From positions 90,890 to 154,889 of the forward strand of contig NZ_WTCR01000013.1 of the NCBI RefSeq assembly GCF_009795715.1: 64,000 nt of DNA, in the 5' to 3' direction. The DNA comes from Labilibaculum euxinicum. Lineage in GTDB: Bacteria > Bacteroidota > Bacteroidia > Bacteroidales > Marinifilaceae. Below are positions 1-8,550 of this stretch, piece by piece. The notes under the pieces are model-generated. The model saw only the letters and a program-made list of their open reading frames with translations, did no database searches and was not told where the DNA came from. The stretch's first letter is position 1. Each line of letters begins with the position of its first letter. Made by a program: the position numbers and the translations under genes.

Positions 1-152
1 CGAACTCCTTCTTCTTCCTCTTCAGTCAAACTAATGTATTTCTTTAACTGATCCAATGTTTCAATACGGTTACGCACCTGCCATTTCCAGTCATTCCACT
101 GAATATCGGTTACCTCAGGAAACATTTCTCTGCGTCTGTCGTTGTTAGTCAT
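1..152 (-). CDS. kamA: Lysine 2,3-aminomutase, N-terminal part (cut by window edge)
   Basis: Only the first 50 or so codons are in the window; the gene runs off the left edge. The visible N-terminus (MTNNDRRREMFPEV, then IQWNDWKWQVRNRI) is typical of KamA, the radical-SAM, PLP-dependent enzyme that turns L-lysine into L-beta-lysine, the first step of lysine fermentation. The radical-SAM CxxxCxxC motif lies outside the window. The ATG overlaps the stop codon of kdd by one base (TAATG), so the two are translationally coupled. Identity rests on the short N-terminus plus the very consistent neighbours. Confidence 0.88.
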   Translation of the reverse strand, partial: MTNNDRRREMFPEVTDIQWNDWKWQVRNRIETLDQLKKYISLTEEEEEGV

Positions 153-1186
153 TACACGTATAATTTTTCGAACAATTCTCTAATTCCTTTTGAATTTCTG
201 ATAATATCTAATGTTAGGTCGGCATGTCCAATTGCATAACCATTCCCAACAATCATATCAACATCTTTACCCACACCCTCTGCTCCAAGAGCTGCTTTAC
301 TAAACGATGTGGCCATTGAGAAGAAGTAAACGCATCCTCTGTCTTTGGTAATTAAAATAGATGACATTTCTGTAGACGCAACATTTACATTGTTGATTAC
401 TACATCGCATCCTTCCTCACCAGTTATTTCGGTTACTCGTGTGTAAACATCCATTACATCTGTTGCATCACCAACCAAAACATCAGTAGCCAAACCAAGA
501 TTTTTAATGCGCTGTGCATTTTCTTTCGAATACTCCACAACAATCACTTTTCCTTTTGGCCCAACCTTCTGCATTGCCTGATAGCAGCAAAGCACACCCG
601 ATTTTCCACCACCACCGATAATACAAACCGTGTCGCCTTCTTTCACCAAACGATCTACCTGAGCAGGAGCACCTGCAACATCAAGAGCTGCCAAAGCCAA
701 TTTCTCAGGCAAGTCTGTTGGAAGAACTGCATACAAACCACTCGCAAAAAGAATCGCCTGAGCGTCTACATCAACCTGATCGTTAGACAAATTAATATTT
801 GTAATCTTTTCGATATTAAGAGGAGTTAATGATAAAGAAACCAATGTGGCTATCTTATCACCAACTTTTAAATCCTGATTTGGGAAATTAGGACCAACCG
901 CCTTAACTGTTCCAATCAACATTCCACCAGAACCCGTTACCGGATTTTGCATTTTACCGCGTTCAGCAACAATAGAAAGAATCATTTCTTCCATTTTTGC
1001 TTTATCAGCATCACAAGCGCCCTTAATCTGAGTAAAACTTGCCGAATCAATATTCAATGTTTGAACATCAATTAAAACCTCATTGTCGTAAACCGACATG
1101 TTGTTATCCAACTTTTGAGCTGGTTGTGGAAGAGTACCTTTTGGTTCAAGTACTCTGTGTGTTCCGTATTTATTTCCTTTGTTCAT
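152..1186 (-). CDS. kdd: L-erythro-3,5-diaminohexanoate dehydrogenase
   Basis: 344 aa, full length for the family. It oxidatively deaminates 3,5-diaminohexanoate to 5-amino-3-oxohexanoate with NAD(P)+ in lysine fermentation. It looks like a zinc-less medium-chain dehydrogenase: an N-terminal GroES-like half with GSGGMLIGTVKAVGPNFP (about residues 85-102) and a Rossmann half with the glycine-rich CIIGGGGKSGVLCC (about 188-201). It lies between kce and kamA, with 75 bp of spacing from kce that contains a short tandem repeat and with a one-base overlap into kamA. The order kal-kce-kdd-kamA leaves little doubt about the role. Confidence 0.93.
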   Translation of the reverse strand: MNKGNKYGTHRVLEPKGTLPQPAQKLDNNMSVYDNEVLIDVQTLNIDSASFTQIKGACDADKAKMEEMILSIVAERGKMQNPVTGSGGMLIGTVKAVGPNFPNQDLKVGDKIATLVSLSLTPLNIEKITNINLSNDQVDVDAQAILFASGLYAVLPTDLPEKLALAALDVAGAPAQVDRLVKEGDTVCIIGGGGKSGVLCCYQAMQKVGPKGKVIVVEYSKENAQRIKNLGLATDVLVGDATDVMDVYTRVTEITGEEGCDVVINNVNVASTEMSSILITKDRGCVYFFSMATSFSKAALGAEGVGKDVDMIVGNGYAIGHADLTLDIIRNSKGIRELFEKLYV

Positions 1187-1198
1187 TTCCTATTATTA

Positions 1199-1224
1199 GA
1201 TTTGAGATTTGAGATTTGAGACAT
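1199..1224. repeat. Short 7-bp tandem repeat (ATTTGAG x3)
   Basis: Three head-to-tail copies of ATTTGAG and a degenerate fourth lie in the kce-kdd spacer. Short AT-rich heptad arrays of this kind are frequent between Bacteroidota genes and probably arise by slippage. No function is apparent. Confidence 0.7.
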
Positions 1225-1261
1225 GAGAAAAAGACTCCTGCTCAACTTCCTTGATCTAATC

Positions 1262-2086
1262 TTATTTTTGCTTTAACCCTAAAATTTCCCGAGCTTCGGC
1301 TGGTGTTGCAATCCCGCGGCCTAATTCCTTCGCCAAACGAACTACTTTCTCAACCAACTGACCATTCGACTCAGCCACAACTCCTCTCGAAATCATTGTA
1401 TTGTCTTCAAATCCTACACGAACATGCCCCCCATCAATAATGGCCGCAGTGGCCAATGGGAATTCAAAACGACCAACACCAGCAACCGTATAAGTTGCAT
1501 CGGCAGGAATGCTTTCCCGTAAGAAAACGAAGTCGCGAAGAGTACCCGAAATTCCTCCATTCACTCCCATTACAAAATCGAAGTGCATCGGCGATTTAAT
1601 AAACCCTTTTTTGTGAAGACGAAGTGCCATATCAATCATCGATTTATCGAACACTTCCAATTCTGGTTTAATACCTCTCTCAATCATTCTCTCACCAAAA
1701 TACTTAATGGTGTTTTCAGTATTCTCGAAGATTTCATCGCCGCCAAAATTCAAAGTACCGCAATCTAAAGTTGCCATTTCAGGATTCAACTCTGTTGGTT
1801 GCAGTCTTTCATCGTTGGTCATACCTACAGCACCACCAGTAGATGGCTGAATAATTACATCAGGATATTTCGCATGAATCGCATCCATCACCATTTTAAA
1901 ACGGCTCTTATCTTGGGTAGGAGTTCCATCATCAGTTCTCACATGAAGATGAATTATACTTGCTCCAGCCTCATAAGCCAAACCTGCTTCGCGCACGCAT
2001 TCTTCGATAGTGTAAGGAACATTTGGATTGTGCTCTTTGGTAACTTCTGCGCCACAAATGGCTGCTGTGATGATCAGTTTTTCCAT
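1262..2086 (-). CDS. kce: 3-keto-5-aminohexanoate cleavage enzyme (BKACE family)
   Basis: 274 aa. A TIM-barrel DUF849/BKACE enzyme that condenses 5-amino-3-oxohexanoate with acetyl-CoA to give acetoacetate and L-3-aminobutyryl-CoA. The metal-binding HxH is at H46/H48 (ASIIHLHVR), and the expected late acidic ligand fits E227 in VGFEDN. The N-terminal IITAAICGAEVTKEHNPNVP strand-loop is diagnostic of Kce within the wider family. It lies 9 bp downstream of kal and clearly belongs to the same operon. Confidence 0.94.
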   Translation of the reverse strand: MEKLIITAAICGAEVTKEHNPNVPYTIEECVREAGLAYEAGASIIHLHVRTDDGTPTQDKSRFKMVMDAIHAKYPDVIIQPSTGGAVGMTNDERLQPTELNPEMATLDCGTLNFGGDEIFENTENTIKYFGERMIERGIKPELEVFDKSMIDMALRLHKKGFIKSPMHFDFVMGVNGGISGTLRDFVFLRESIPADATYTVAGVGRFEFPLATAAIIDGGHVRVGFEDNTMISRGVVAESNGQLVEKVVRLAKELGRGIATPAEAREILGLKQK

Positions 2087-2095
2087 GGCTTATAA

Positions 2096-2479
2096 TTATT
2101 TACGTTGAGATTTCTTAGGAGTAACACATGTTCCGACAGCTCTGCAAACTACAACTGGCTCTTCTAAAAAATCAGCTGCCGATTCAGAAATATCTGTTCT
2201 TGGCACAATTACTTTGCGGGCCTCGAAAGTCATTTTACGGCTTGAGTTGCCTTCTTTTATAATTTCGCCAACTGCTTCGATGTAATCACCTGCATAAACA
2301 GGAGCTAAAAATTCAATACTTTCGTATCCTGCAAACAATCCTTCATCACCATCGCGACGGATTAATAATTCTGTTGCTACGTCACCAAATAACTGAAGCA
2401 TTTTTGCTCCATCAACCAAATTTCCACCATAATGAGCGTCATGAGAACTCATGCGCATTCTTATCATTGCCTTTTCCAT
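2096..2479 (-). CDS. kal: 3-aminobutyryl-CoA ammonia-lyase
   Basis: 127 aa, a small hot-dog-fold protein. It removes ammonia from L-3-aminobutyryl-CoA to give crotonyl-CoA, which then enters the butyrate branch. The start [43 protein letters not shown] is split here only for length: residues 11-20 ([10 protein letters not shown]) and LFGDVATEL are the recognisable segments. It sits 13 bp after the CoA-transferase gene and 9 bp before kce. Related thioesterases share the fold, but the operon context settles the assignment. Confidence 0.9.
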   Translation of the reverse strand: MEKAMIRMRMSSHDAHYGGNLVDGAKMLQLFGDVATELLIRRDGDEGLFAGYESIEFLAPVYAGDYIEAVGEIIKEGNSSRKMTFEARKVIVPRTDISESAADFLEEPVVVCRAVGTCVTPKKSQRK

Positions 2480-2492
2480 TTGTCTATATTAG

Positions 2493-3140
2493 TTAGTTGT
2501 TTACAATAAAATCTACAAAAATAGATGGAGTTTTTACCTCTTCCGGCTTCAGTGTTCCAGCCTCTACCATCTGCTTAGCTTCTACAATTACCAAATCGGC
2601 AGCAGTAGCCATTAATGGATTAAAATTCTGAGTGGTTCCTCTATAAGTAAGATTACCCTGAGTATCAGAAATGCTTGCTCCAATCAAGGCAACATCTGCC
2701 CGCAAAGGTTTCTCAAGCAAAAACTCTTTTCCATCAACAGTTATAATCTCCTTACCTTCGGCAACCATGGTTCCCAAACCTGTTGGAGTAAGAACTCCAC
2801 CTAACCCAGCTCCACCAGAACGAACGCGCTCAGCCAAAGTACCCTGAGGACTAAATTCCACTTCTATTTCTCCATTATTCATTTGCTCAATCGTAGCAGG
2901 ATTTGTTCCAATATGAGAAGTAATCACCTTAACAACCTGTCTGTTGGCAATCAATTTTCCCAAACCTTTATCAGCAAAAGCAGTATCATTACAAATGATA
3001 GTTAAATTTTTAACATTGGAAGAAACGACCTGATCGATCATATTATTTGCTGTTCCAACCGAAAGAAATCCTCCGATCATGATGGTCATTCCATCCTGCA
3101 ATTTGGCAACTGCTTCTTTAATTGAGATTATCTTGTTCAT
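2493..3140 (-). CDS. atoD: Acyl-CoA:acetoacetate CoA-transferase, alpha subunit
   Basis: 215 aa, the usual length of an AtoD/CtfA alpha subunit. It carries the CoA-transferase family I N-terminal motif GGFLSVGTAN (residues 23-32) and the GGAGLGGVLTPTGLGT segment (about 109-124). In lysine fermentation a butyryl-CoA:acetoacetate CoA-transferase links the two branches. It is the first gene of the operon (upstream gap about 600 bp). The catalytic glutamate is on the beta subunit, which is not next to it here and is presumably encoded further along the operon, left of the window. Confidence 0.85.
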   Translation of the reverse strand: MNKIISIKEAVAKLQDGMTIMIGGFLSVGTANNMIDQVVSSNVKNLTIICNDTAFADKGLGKLIANRQVVKVITSHIGTNPATIEQMNNGEIEVEFSPQGTLAERVRSGGAGLGGVLTPTGLGTMVAEGKEIITVDGKEFLLEKPLRADVALIGASISDTQGNLTYRGTTQNFNPLMATAADLVIVEAKQMVEAGTLKPEEVKTPSIFVDFIVNN

Positions 3141-3740
3141 CGAAAATTTGTTTTTACATTTTGCTTAAAAACTCTGAATTCTTAATAATACAGTAGTTTT
3201 AAATCTATTTTCGAAACAAAGATAATTTTTTAGTTTATTGATGAAAACGATTGCAGAACTCCGTATCAAGACCCATTCTAAATGGCACAAATATGAAACT
3301 CTTCAGTCTTTTTATTCATTCTAAACAAGCTTGCAGAAAGGTTCAAAAAGGCTATTTTTGACTATTTTAATGTTATTATTTTAACATTAGTGTTAATTTT
3401 AATCGCACGCTATACAAACTATCACATCAAAAACATGTCATACAACATGCGCCTTTTCATTCATTGACACACATGTTTTACAACACCATTTAATGTTTTA
3501 ACGGTTTTTCACAAAAAATCTTCAAATCTTAATGCTTACAACTCTACAATCAATTAAATTAAAAGTAAAATCTGCCTATTTAAAGTAACAGCTATTAAAA
3601 TTATTTTTGGGAGAATCCGAACTTTGCCACAAACTAATTTGTTTGTTTTTTAACAAATGCGCAAGAAACCATACCTTATTTGGTTTCCATCTGTATTTAT
3701 TAGGAATACAGAGCGTTAAGAAATTACAATTTCAGGGAAA
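3141..3740. promoter_or_regulatory. 600-bp intergenic region upstream of the lysine operon
   Basis: No convincing gene; a 74-codon plus-strand frame at 3607-3831 has no family character and runs into the 3' end of the next gene. The region should hold the promoter of the lysine operon. Two related 15-mers, ACATGTCATACAACA at 3433-3447 and ACATGTTTTACAACA at 3471-3485, lie 38 bp apart and differ at two positions; a weaker relative starts at 4304. They may be binding sites for a regulator, but no family could be assigned. Confidence 0.35.
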
Positions 3741-4178
3741 CTATGCTTGTTTGAATATTCTCACTTGTCTGAAGCCCAAAACCAGCAATGCCACCAATTT
3801 TACAACTTCCATAAGCACGTATATGTGGTGAATTGAATTTTTCTCAGGCACCATTCCCATAATAATTAACTGTGCATGCTGATTTAATTCAGGGAGCAAA
3901 TATCCCGACTGAGCAACTACAAAGGTGAAAATCGTTAAGCCGGTAAGCACAACAACTTTATCGGTATAATTGATAAACACATAAACCAAAAGCATTGCTG
4001 AAAAGATGCGCTCAATCATATTTAAAGCACCAAATACATGAACTCCCACATCCAATCCTGTTGGCAGGTCGAGCGACACAGCCCGAAACTTAACCCAGGC
4101 TTCCATAAAGCTAATCGCCAATAAAAACCCTACCCAAACGAAGGAAAGCACAAATCCGTATTTTGCTATTTTAGTCAT
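3741..4178 (-). CDS. Conserved four-helix integral membrane protein
   Basis: 145 aa with four predicted hydrophobic segments (about residues 7-27, 46-68, 74-94 and 118-138). Charged or polar residues sit inside or next to helices (FMEAWVKF; LNMIERIF; HHIYVLMEVVKL), a pattern seen in small DUF4149/TMEM205-like membrane proteins. I do not recognise a defined function. It stands alone: 562 bp separate it from the lysine operon downstream and 355 bp from the metallopeptidase upstream. Confidence 0.75.
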   Translation of the reverse strand: MTKIAKYGFVLSFVWVGFLLAISFMEAWVKFRAVSLDLPTGLDVGVHVFGALNMIERIFSAMLLVYVFINYTDKVVVLTGLTIFTFVVAQSGYLLPELNQHAQLIIMGMVPEKNSIHHIYVLMEVVKLVALLVLGFRQVRIFKQA

Positions 4179-4450
4179 ATCTCTTTTTCTTATTTTGAAA
4201 GATTAAAAATAAGAAAAAGGATTCTAATTCTTTACTCTTTAGCAGAACTATTACAAACACTTGGAATCAATCGATACGGAAATAATACCAAATTAACATC
4301 AAAACATGCCTTATAAAATGTTTCTTTTCAGCTATATCTTCGTTAAAAAAGATGCAACGTAACATTGCTTTGCTTTACTTTTTTGCCTTGATACAGCTAA
4401 AATTAATTCATTTTAATTAAAGTCTGTTTTGAAATTAAATTGATATAAGC

Positions 4451-4499
4451 AAAAAAGTCCTTTTACATCAGCCACTGAATTTTCTGATAGTAAAAGGAC
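4451..4499 (-). terminator. Rho-independent terminator of the metallopeptidase gene
   Basis: GTCCTTTTAC (4457-4466) pairs perfectly with GTAAAAGGAC (4490-4499), extended inward by ATCAG/CTGAT with one bulged base. On the minus strand the stem is followed by six T (A-run at 4451-4456). It lies 35 bp beyond the stop of the gene at 4534. The rest of 4179-4533 is AT-rich with no gene seen. Confidence 0.85.
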
Positions 4500-4533
4500 A
4501 ATACTTTTTAATTTTTTTCACTCATTTAAGAGT

Positions 4534-5274
4534 CTAATTCCTTCTTCCCATATAAATCATTACATAGTAAAGTAATGTTGCTAAGGAAGACAGAGCTGCA
4601 ATAAAATAAGTATATGCCGCCCATTTCAATGCATCAAAAGCACTTTTCTGTGTTTCATAGGTTGTAATACCTGATGTTTTCAACCAAACCAAGGCTCTTC
4701 GACTAGCATCCACCTCTACAGGCAAGGTGATAATACTAAAAAGAGTAGTGCCGGCAAACAGTACTATCCCTGTCAAAAGTAGTTGAGGGAAAGTATTCAC
4801 CATGACAATTCCAGCCAAAAGCAACCACTGTATCCAATTGGAACTAAAACTAACAATGGGTACCAAAGCCGATCGCATTTGCAGCCATGCATATGCTTCA
4901 GCATGTTGAATTGCATGTCCGGTTTCATGCGCAGCTACTGACGCTGACGCTATACTTCTACCATAGTAAACATCCTTACTCAGATTAATGGTTTTATTTT
5001 CCGGATTGTAATGATCAGATAACTGACCATCAACAGAACCGATCCGTACCCCTCTCACACCATGATCCCTCAACATCTGCTCAACCACCTCGCGTCCCGT
5101 CATACCATTTGCCGTAGGTATTTGAGAATACCTTTTAAATCTTGCTTTTAATTGACTACTCACCAGCCAGCTCAACAAAGTAAAAGCAATAAATATGATC
5201 CAAATTCCTCCCATTACAATTCCTCCAATTAATTTAACAGACATTTTAGATAAAAAACTCAAATTCTCTGCCAA
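4534..5274 (-). CDS. Membrane zinc metallopeptidase, YugP family
   Basis: 246 aa. An N-terminal membrane helix (about 13-36) is followed by a soluble metallopeptidase core with HETGHAIQHAEAYAW (about 116-130), containing HExxH and the following histidine typical of Zn_peptidase_2/YugP proteins. Two or three more hydrophobic segments fill the C-terminal half. The substrate is unknown in the family; a housekeeping role at the inner membrane is likely. It is a single-gene unit with its own terminator, divergent from the acyltransferase. Confidence 0.88.
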   Translation of the reverse strand: MAENLSFLSKMSVKLIGGIVMGGIWIIFIAFTLLSWLVSSQLKARFKRYSQIPTANGMTGREVVEQMLRDHGVRGVRIGSVDGQLSDHYNPENKTINLSKDVYYGRSIASASVAAHETGHAIQHAEAYAWLQMRSALVPIVSFSSNWIQWLLLAGIVMVNTFPQLLLTGIVLFAGTTLFSIITLPVEVDASRRALVWLKTSGITTYETQKSAFDALKWAAYTYFIAALSSLATLLYYVMIYMGRRN

Positions 5275-5498
5275 GATTGATTCAAATACATTTCATGTCG
5301 ATTTGACAGTTATTGCAGCACCTTAATTAAGAGCCATCCTCCCCAAACACAGCTAGATAGTACACCTATTCACAAATGTAAATATTTGAATTTCAAGGGA
5401 GTTAAACATCAATAAAAACAAAAAGCAGGTACCATTTCCTAGACATTCCATATAATTTGCTTATTTTTGCCTTTCCTTAAAACAAAAAGAACCAAGCA

Positions 5499-6662
5499 AT
5501 GTTCACTGACTCAGATTTTGATGCTATTCGACCATATAACGATTCCGAAGTTGTAGAAACCATCGGACGTTTAATAAAAGAAGAAGCTTTTATTCGATTC
5601 TCACAACAGTTATTTCCAGGATTTTCGAAAGAGATGATTGTGAAAGCATTGGGAGAAGTAAAAACAATAAAGGAATTTCAGAGCAACTTCATTGTACGAC
5701 TGGCACAACACATTATTGACCACACCACCAAAGGAATAACCATTGACGGACTGGAAAATCTTGATCCAAAAGAAAGTTATTTATTTATTTCGGATCATAG
5801 AGATATCATTTTGGATTCAGCCTTACTTAACGTGATGCTTTACAACAATGGTTTTGAAACAACTGAAATCGCTATTGGCAGTAATCTTTTAATTCAACCG
5901 TGGATAGCCGATTTAGTTAAACTAAACAAAAGCTTCGTTGTACAAAGAAACGTAACTGTTCGTCAGATGCTTACCAGCTCTAAGCAATTATCATCTTACA
6001 TACAGTATGCATTAAACACTAAAAAATCATCTATTTGGATAGCGCAACGAGAAGGACGCACCAAAGATGGTGATGACAGAACTCAGCAAAGTTTGTTGAA
6101 AATGCTGCAAATGAGTGGAGATGTTACTTTCTCTGAGCACTTTAAAAGCTTACGAATTGTTCCTGTTGCCATTTCATACGAATACGAGCCATGCGATGCA
6201 ATGAAAACCTTAGAAGTATACAAAAAAGAAACCGAAGAAGGTTTTAAGAAAACTCCTAAGGACGATTTACGAAGCATGATCAAAGGAATGGTTAATGAAA
6301 AAGGCCGCGTTAATTTTGTTATCGGAAAACCGATCTCTGCAATGCTCGATGTTATTGAAGAAATGGATGACAGCAGAGATAAATTCAAAGCTCTTGCTGA
6401 TTTGATTGACTACAGAATACACAAGAACTACAAACTTTGGCCTGACAATTACATTGCCTACGATATCGTGAACCAAACGGATGAGTTCGCGGATAAATAT
6501 ACATCTGAAGAAAAAGATCTTTTCTTAAAGCACATGGAAAAGAAAATTAATCCGGATGAAGGAAATCTAGAAAGATTAAATCATATATTCCTGGAAATCT
6601 ATGCGAATCCTGTAAAAAACAGATTGGAATTAAAAAAACCGGATTTTATCCCTGAAAAATAA
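5499..6662 (+). CDS. Phospholipid acyltransferase (PlsB/PlsC-like)
   Basis: 387 aa, larger than PlsC (about 240 aa). The acyltransferase centre is YLFISDHRDIILDSALL with H100, D102 and D106. The spacing between the catalytic His and the following D106 is HX5D rather than the canonical HX4D, unless D102 serves. Further blocks are FVVQRN (about 147-152), WIAQREGRTKDG (about 179-190) and IVPVAISYE. There is no obvious membrane helix. It probably acylates glycerol-3-phosphate or lysophosphatidate, or another lipid acceptor; the exact acceptor cannot be told. Single gene with a strong terminator. Confidence 0.82.
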   Translation: MFTDSDFDAIRPYNDSEVVETIGRLIKEEAFIRFSQQLFPGFSKEMIVKALGEVKTIKEFQSNFIVRLAQHIIDHTTKGITIDGLENLDPKESYLFISDHRDIILDSALLNVMLYNNGFETTEIAIGSNLLIQPWIADLVKLNKSFVVQRNVTVRQMLTSSKQLSSYIQYALNTKKSSIWIAQREGRTKDGDDRTQQSLLKMLQMSGDVTFSEHFKSLRIVPVAISYEYEPCDAMKTLEVYKKETEEGFKKTPKDDLRSMIKGMVNEKGRVNFVIGKPISAMLDVIEEMDDSRDKFKALADLIDYRIHKNYKLWPDNYIAYDIVNQTDEFADKYTSEEKDLFLKHMEKKINPDEGNLERLNHIFLEIYANPVKNRLELKKPDFIPEK

Positions 6663-6668
6663 AATACT

Positions 6669-6698
6669 ATGGCTTTCTCAGGAAGGCCATTTTTTTTT
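6669..6698 (+). terminator. Terminator after the acyltransferase
   Basis: ATGGCTTTC (6669-6677), loop TCAG, GAAGGCCAT (6682-6690): a 9-bp stem with one G-T pair, followed by eight or more T. It begins 6 bp after the stop codon. Confidence 0.93.
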
Positions 6699-6794
6699 GA
6701 ACTGATTTTTTAATAATTTCATTCTATAAATAAAATTCATCTGGAATAAATACTCAGCAACTCATCTATTAAGATTCGCTAAAATTAAAAACAC

Positions 6795-7010
6795 ATGAAA
6801 CTAATTAAACTCCTGCTAATCATGTCCACCTTTTTAATTATGGTGGCTGCAATATTAAACCTCCTGAACTCTTCGGCAGAAACCCCTGACAGAAGCGGAA
6901 TCTATATTGAACTGATTGTCATGTTCATCCTTACAATTTCGATGGTATTATTGAACAATCAGGAAAAGAAGATTAAAGAGTTGGAAAAAAAACAAAATGA
7001 GGAGCTATAG
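6795..7010 (+). CDS. Small two-helix membrane protein
   Basis: 71 aa. Two hydrophobic helices (about residues 3-22 and 37-54) are followed by a short Lys/Glu-rich tail. No family recognised. The gene has its own terminator overlapping the stop codon and about 130 bp of upstream space, so it looks like an independent transcription unit. The clean frame and the tight terminator argue that it is real. Confidence 0.7.
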   Translation: MKLIKLLLIMSTFLIMVAAILNLLNSSAETPDRSGIYIELIVMFILTISMVLLNNQEKKIKELEKKQNEEL

Positions 7011-7024
7011 CAGCTCCTTTTTTT
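7000..7024 (+). terminator. Terminator overlapping the stop codon of the small membrane gene
   Basis: AGGAGCT (7000-7006), loop ATAGC containing the TAG stop, AGCTCCT (7012-7018), then a T-run to 7024. Confidence 0.92.
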
Positions 7025-7173
7025 ACGCCTTCAACCTGAGAACAATAAATGAATAAGCTTACATTAATAAAACCGTAAAAAATGTTAAGACTTCTTAATG
7101 TATTCTTCAATCCTCAAAGAAAATTGTAGCTTAGTGGAACAAGTTCTGTTAAACACTATAAACTTGAATAATC

Positions 7174-7368
7174 ATGCTTGAACAAACAAAAATCGTCCTC
7201 GCTAATGTAAGTTTTGATTTTGCTCTTTTTCGTAAAGAGTTGACAAAAGCCTTTCAGTGGCTAACACCAACTGATTTTGAGAAACTTAAAAATTGGTGTC
7301 TGGAAAATTATTCGGGTCGCTATCATGAGATACTTTCTGATGTTACCAACCCTCAGCTTTCATTATAA
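7174..7368 (+). CDS. Small hypothetical protein
   Basis: 64 aa, soluble, rich in aromatic residues (FDFALFRKELTKAFQWLTP; WCLENYSGRYHEI). No family recognised. The start ATG at 7174 and the perfect terminator 25 bp after the stop support it as a real short gene. It lies between two other short genes, each with its own terminator. Confidence 0.62.
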   Translation: MLEQTKIVLANVSFDFALFRKELTKAFQWLTPTDFEKLKNWCLENYSGRYHEILSDVTNPQLSL

Positions 7369-7392
7369 TAAGTAAGTTACTTTATAAATTTC

Positions 7393-7422
7393 GAGGATCT
7401 TCAATTGAAGATCCTCTTTTTT
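7393..7422 (+). terminator. Terminator after the 64-aa gene
   Basis: GAGGATCTTC (7393-7402), loop AATT, GAAGATCCTC (7407-7416), then six T. Perfect 10-bp stem. Confidence 0.95.
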
Positions 7423-7495
7423 ATACCATCTCAAATTTGAATATTCATCCTTTAAAAAAAATAAAGTATCTTCGCAACGGAAAAAAAATCAGAAG

Positions 7496-7801
7496 ATGAT
7501 AAAATTTGTACGTCATATTAAAGTAGGAGACCAGGAATTCGAAACCTGGTTCGGAATGGAAATCAAAAAGAAAGGGAACAGACCTAATATTGATATTTTC
7601 TATTATACCGATGATCCGAGTGAAGAATTAAGCATGCATCAATTAATCAAATCAAATTTTCAGAGCAAAAAAGACGCTTTACAATTTGGGATTAAATTCA
7701 TGCGGAGTATGTATCAGGATATGATACAACGCGAAAAAGAAGTCGCTAAAAAAGAAGAGAAAGCAGAACAATCTGATTCTACTGAAAAGGTTTCAGAATA
7801 A
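7496..7801 (+). CDS. Hypothetical soluble protein
   Basis: 101 aa. The N-terminal two thirds is an alpha/beta-like segment (IKFVRHIKVGDQEFETWFGMEIKK; NIDIFYYTDDPSEEL), and the last 25 residues are a Lys/Glu-rich, probably disordered tail. No family recognised. The start ATG at 7496 is preceded by a purine-rich stretch. It converges on the response-regulator gene with a shared terminator. Confidence 0.65.
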   Translation: MIKFVRHIKVGDQEFETWFGMEIKKKGNRPNIDIFYYTDDPSEELSMHQLIKSNFQSKKDALQFGIKFMRSMYQDMIQREKEVAKKEEKAEQSDSTEKVSE

Positions 7802-7813
7802 ATATCTCATAAA

Positions 7814-7841
7814 AAAACGCCGGTCAAATGACCGGCGTTTT
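7814..7841. terminator. Bidirectional terminator
   Basis: AAAACGCCGGTCA (7814-7826), loop AA, TGACCGGCGTTTT (7829-7841). The perfect stem has A and T runs on both sides and lies between convergent genes ending at 7801 (+) and 7858 (-), so it can serve both. Confidence 0.95.
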
Positions 7842-7857
7842 CTATATCAGGTAACTG

Positions 7858-8544
7858 TTACATGATTAGTTTATATCCTCGACCATGAACATTGATGATT
7901 TCAATGCCCGGCTCAGGCTTTAAATGCTTTCTTAGCTTAGTAATGTACACATCCATACTTCTGGCATTAAAATAATTATCATCGGACCAGATCGTTCTAA
8001 GAGCTAAATTTCGTTCCAAAACTTTATTCACATTATTACAGAGAAGTTTTAACAATTCTGATTCTTTCGTTGTCAGCTTAATTGTTGATTCACCATCCTG
8101 AAGAAACTGCTTCTTTGAATCGAATAAAAAGCGCCCTAATTTAAACTCTTCCTGGGTATTTTCACTTTTTACCCCTGAAGTTCTTCTTAAAACAGCTTCG
8201 ATACGAACCAATAGCTCTTCCATACTAAAAGGCTTTGTCATATAATCATCGGCTCCCAATTTAAAACCCTCCAAAACATCTTCTTTCATCGACTTCGCAG
8301 TTAGGAAAATGATTGGAATCTCACTATTGATCAAACGAATATCCTTGGCCAAAGTAAAACCATCCCTATGCGGCATCATGATATCAAAAATACACAAATC
8401 ATATGGATTTTTTAAAAATTCATCGTATGCCTTATCGCCATCTTCACGAAGTGTGGTGTTGTAGCCTTTTGCAACCAAATACTCTTTTAACAGAAGTCCT
8501 AGGTTAGCGTCATCTTCTGCTAATAAAATTTTAACTTGTTCCAT
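7858..8544 (-). CDS. rprY: OmpR-family response regulator, RprY-like
   Basis: 228 aa. Receiver domain (about 4-120) with acidic pocket E10/D11/D12, phospho-acceptor D54 in CIFDIMMP and conserved K104 in YMTKPF; C-terminal winged-helix DNA-binding domain (about 132-227) ending in INVHGRGYKLIM. It lies 6 bp downstream of its kinase gene. The pair resembles RprXY of Bacteroides. A second pair of the same type is at 61490-63803; both share TIWxDDNxFxxRSMDVYITKLRK in the effector domain. Target genes cannot be read from the sequence. Confidence 0.88.
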   Translation of the reverse strand: MEQVKILLAEDDANLGLLLKEYLVAKGYNTTLREDGDKAYDEFLKNPYDLCIFDIMMPHRDGFTLAKDIRLINSEIPIIFLTAKSMKEDVLEGFKLGADDYMTKPFSMEELLVRIEAVLRRTSGVKSENTQEEFKLGRFLFDSKKQFLQDGESTIKLTTKESELLKLLCNNVNKVLERNLALRTIWSDDNYFNARSMDVYITKLRKHLKPEPGIEIINVHGRGYKLIM

Positions 8545-8550
8545 ATGTAT

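Noticed and set aside
1583..2095. Plus-strand frames inside kce
   Set aside because: Antisense shadows of a well-defined gene.
3607..3831. 74-codon plus-strand frame upstream of the membrane gene
   Set aside because: No family features, odd composition, and it overlaps the 3' end of the better-supported minus-strand gene at 3741.
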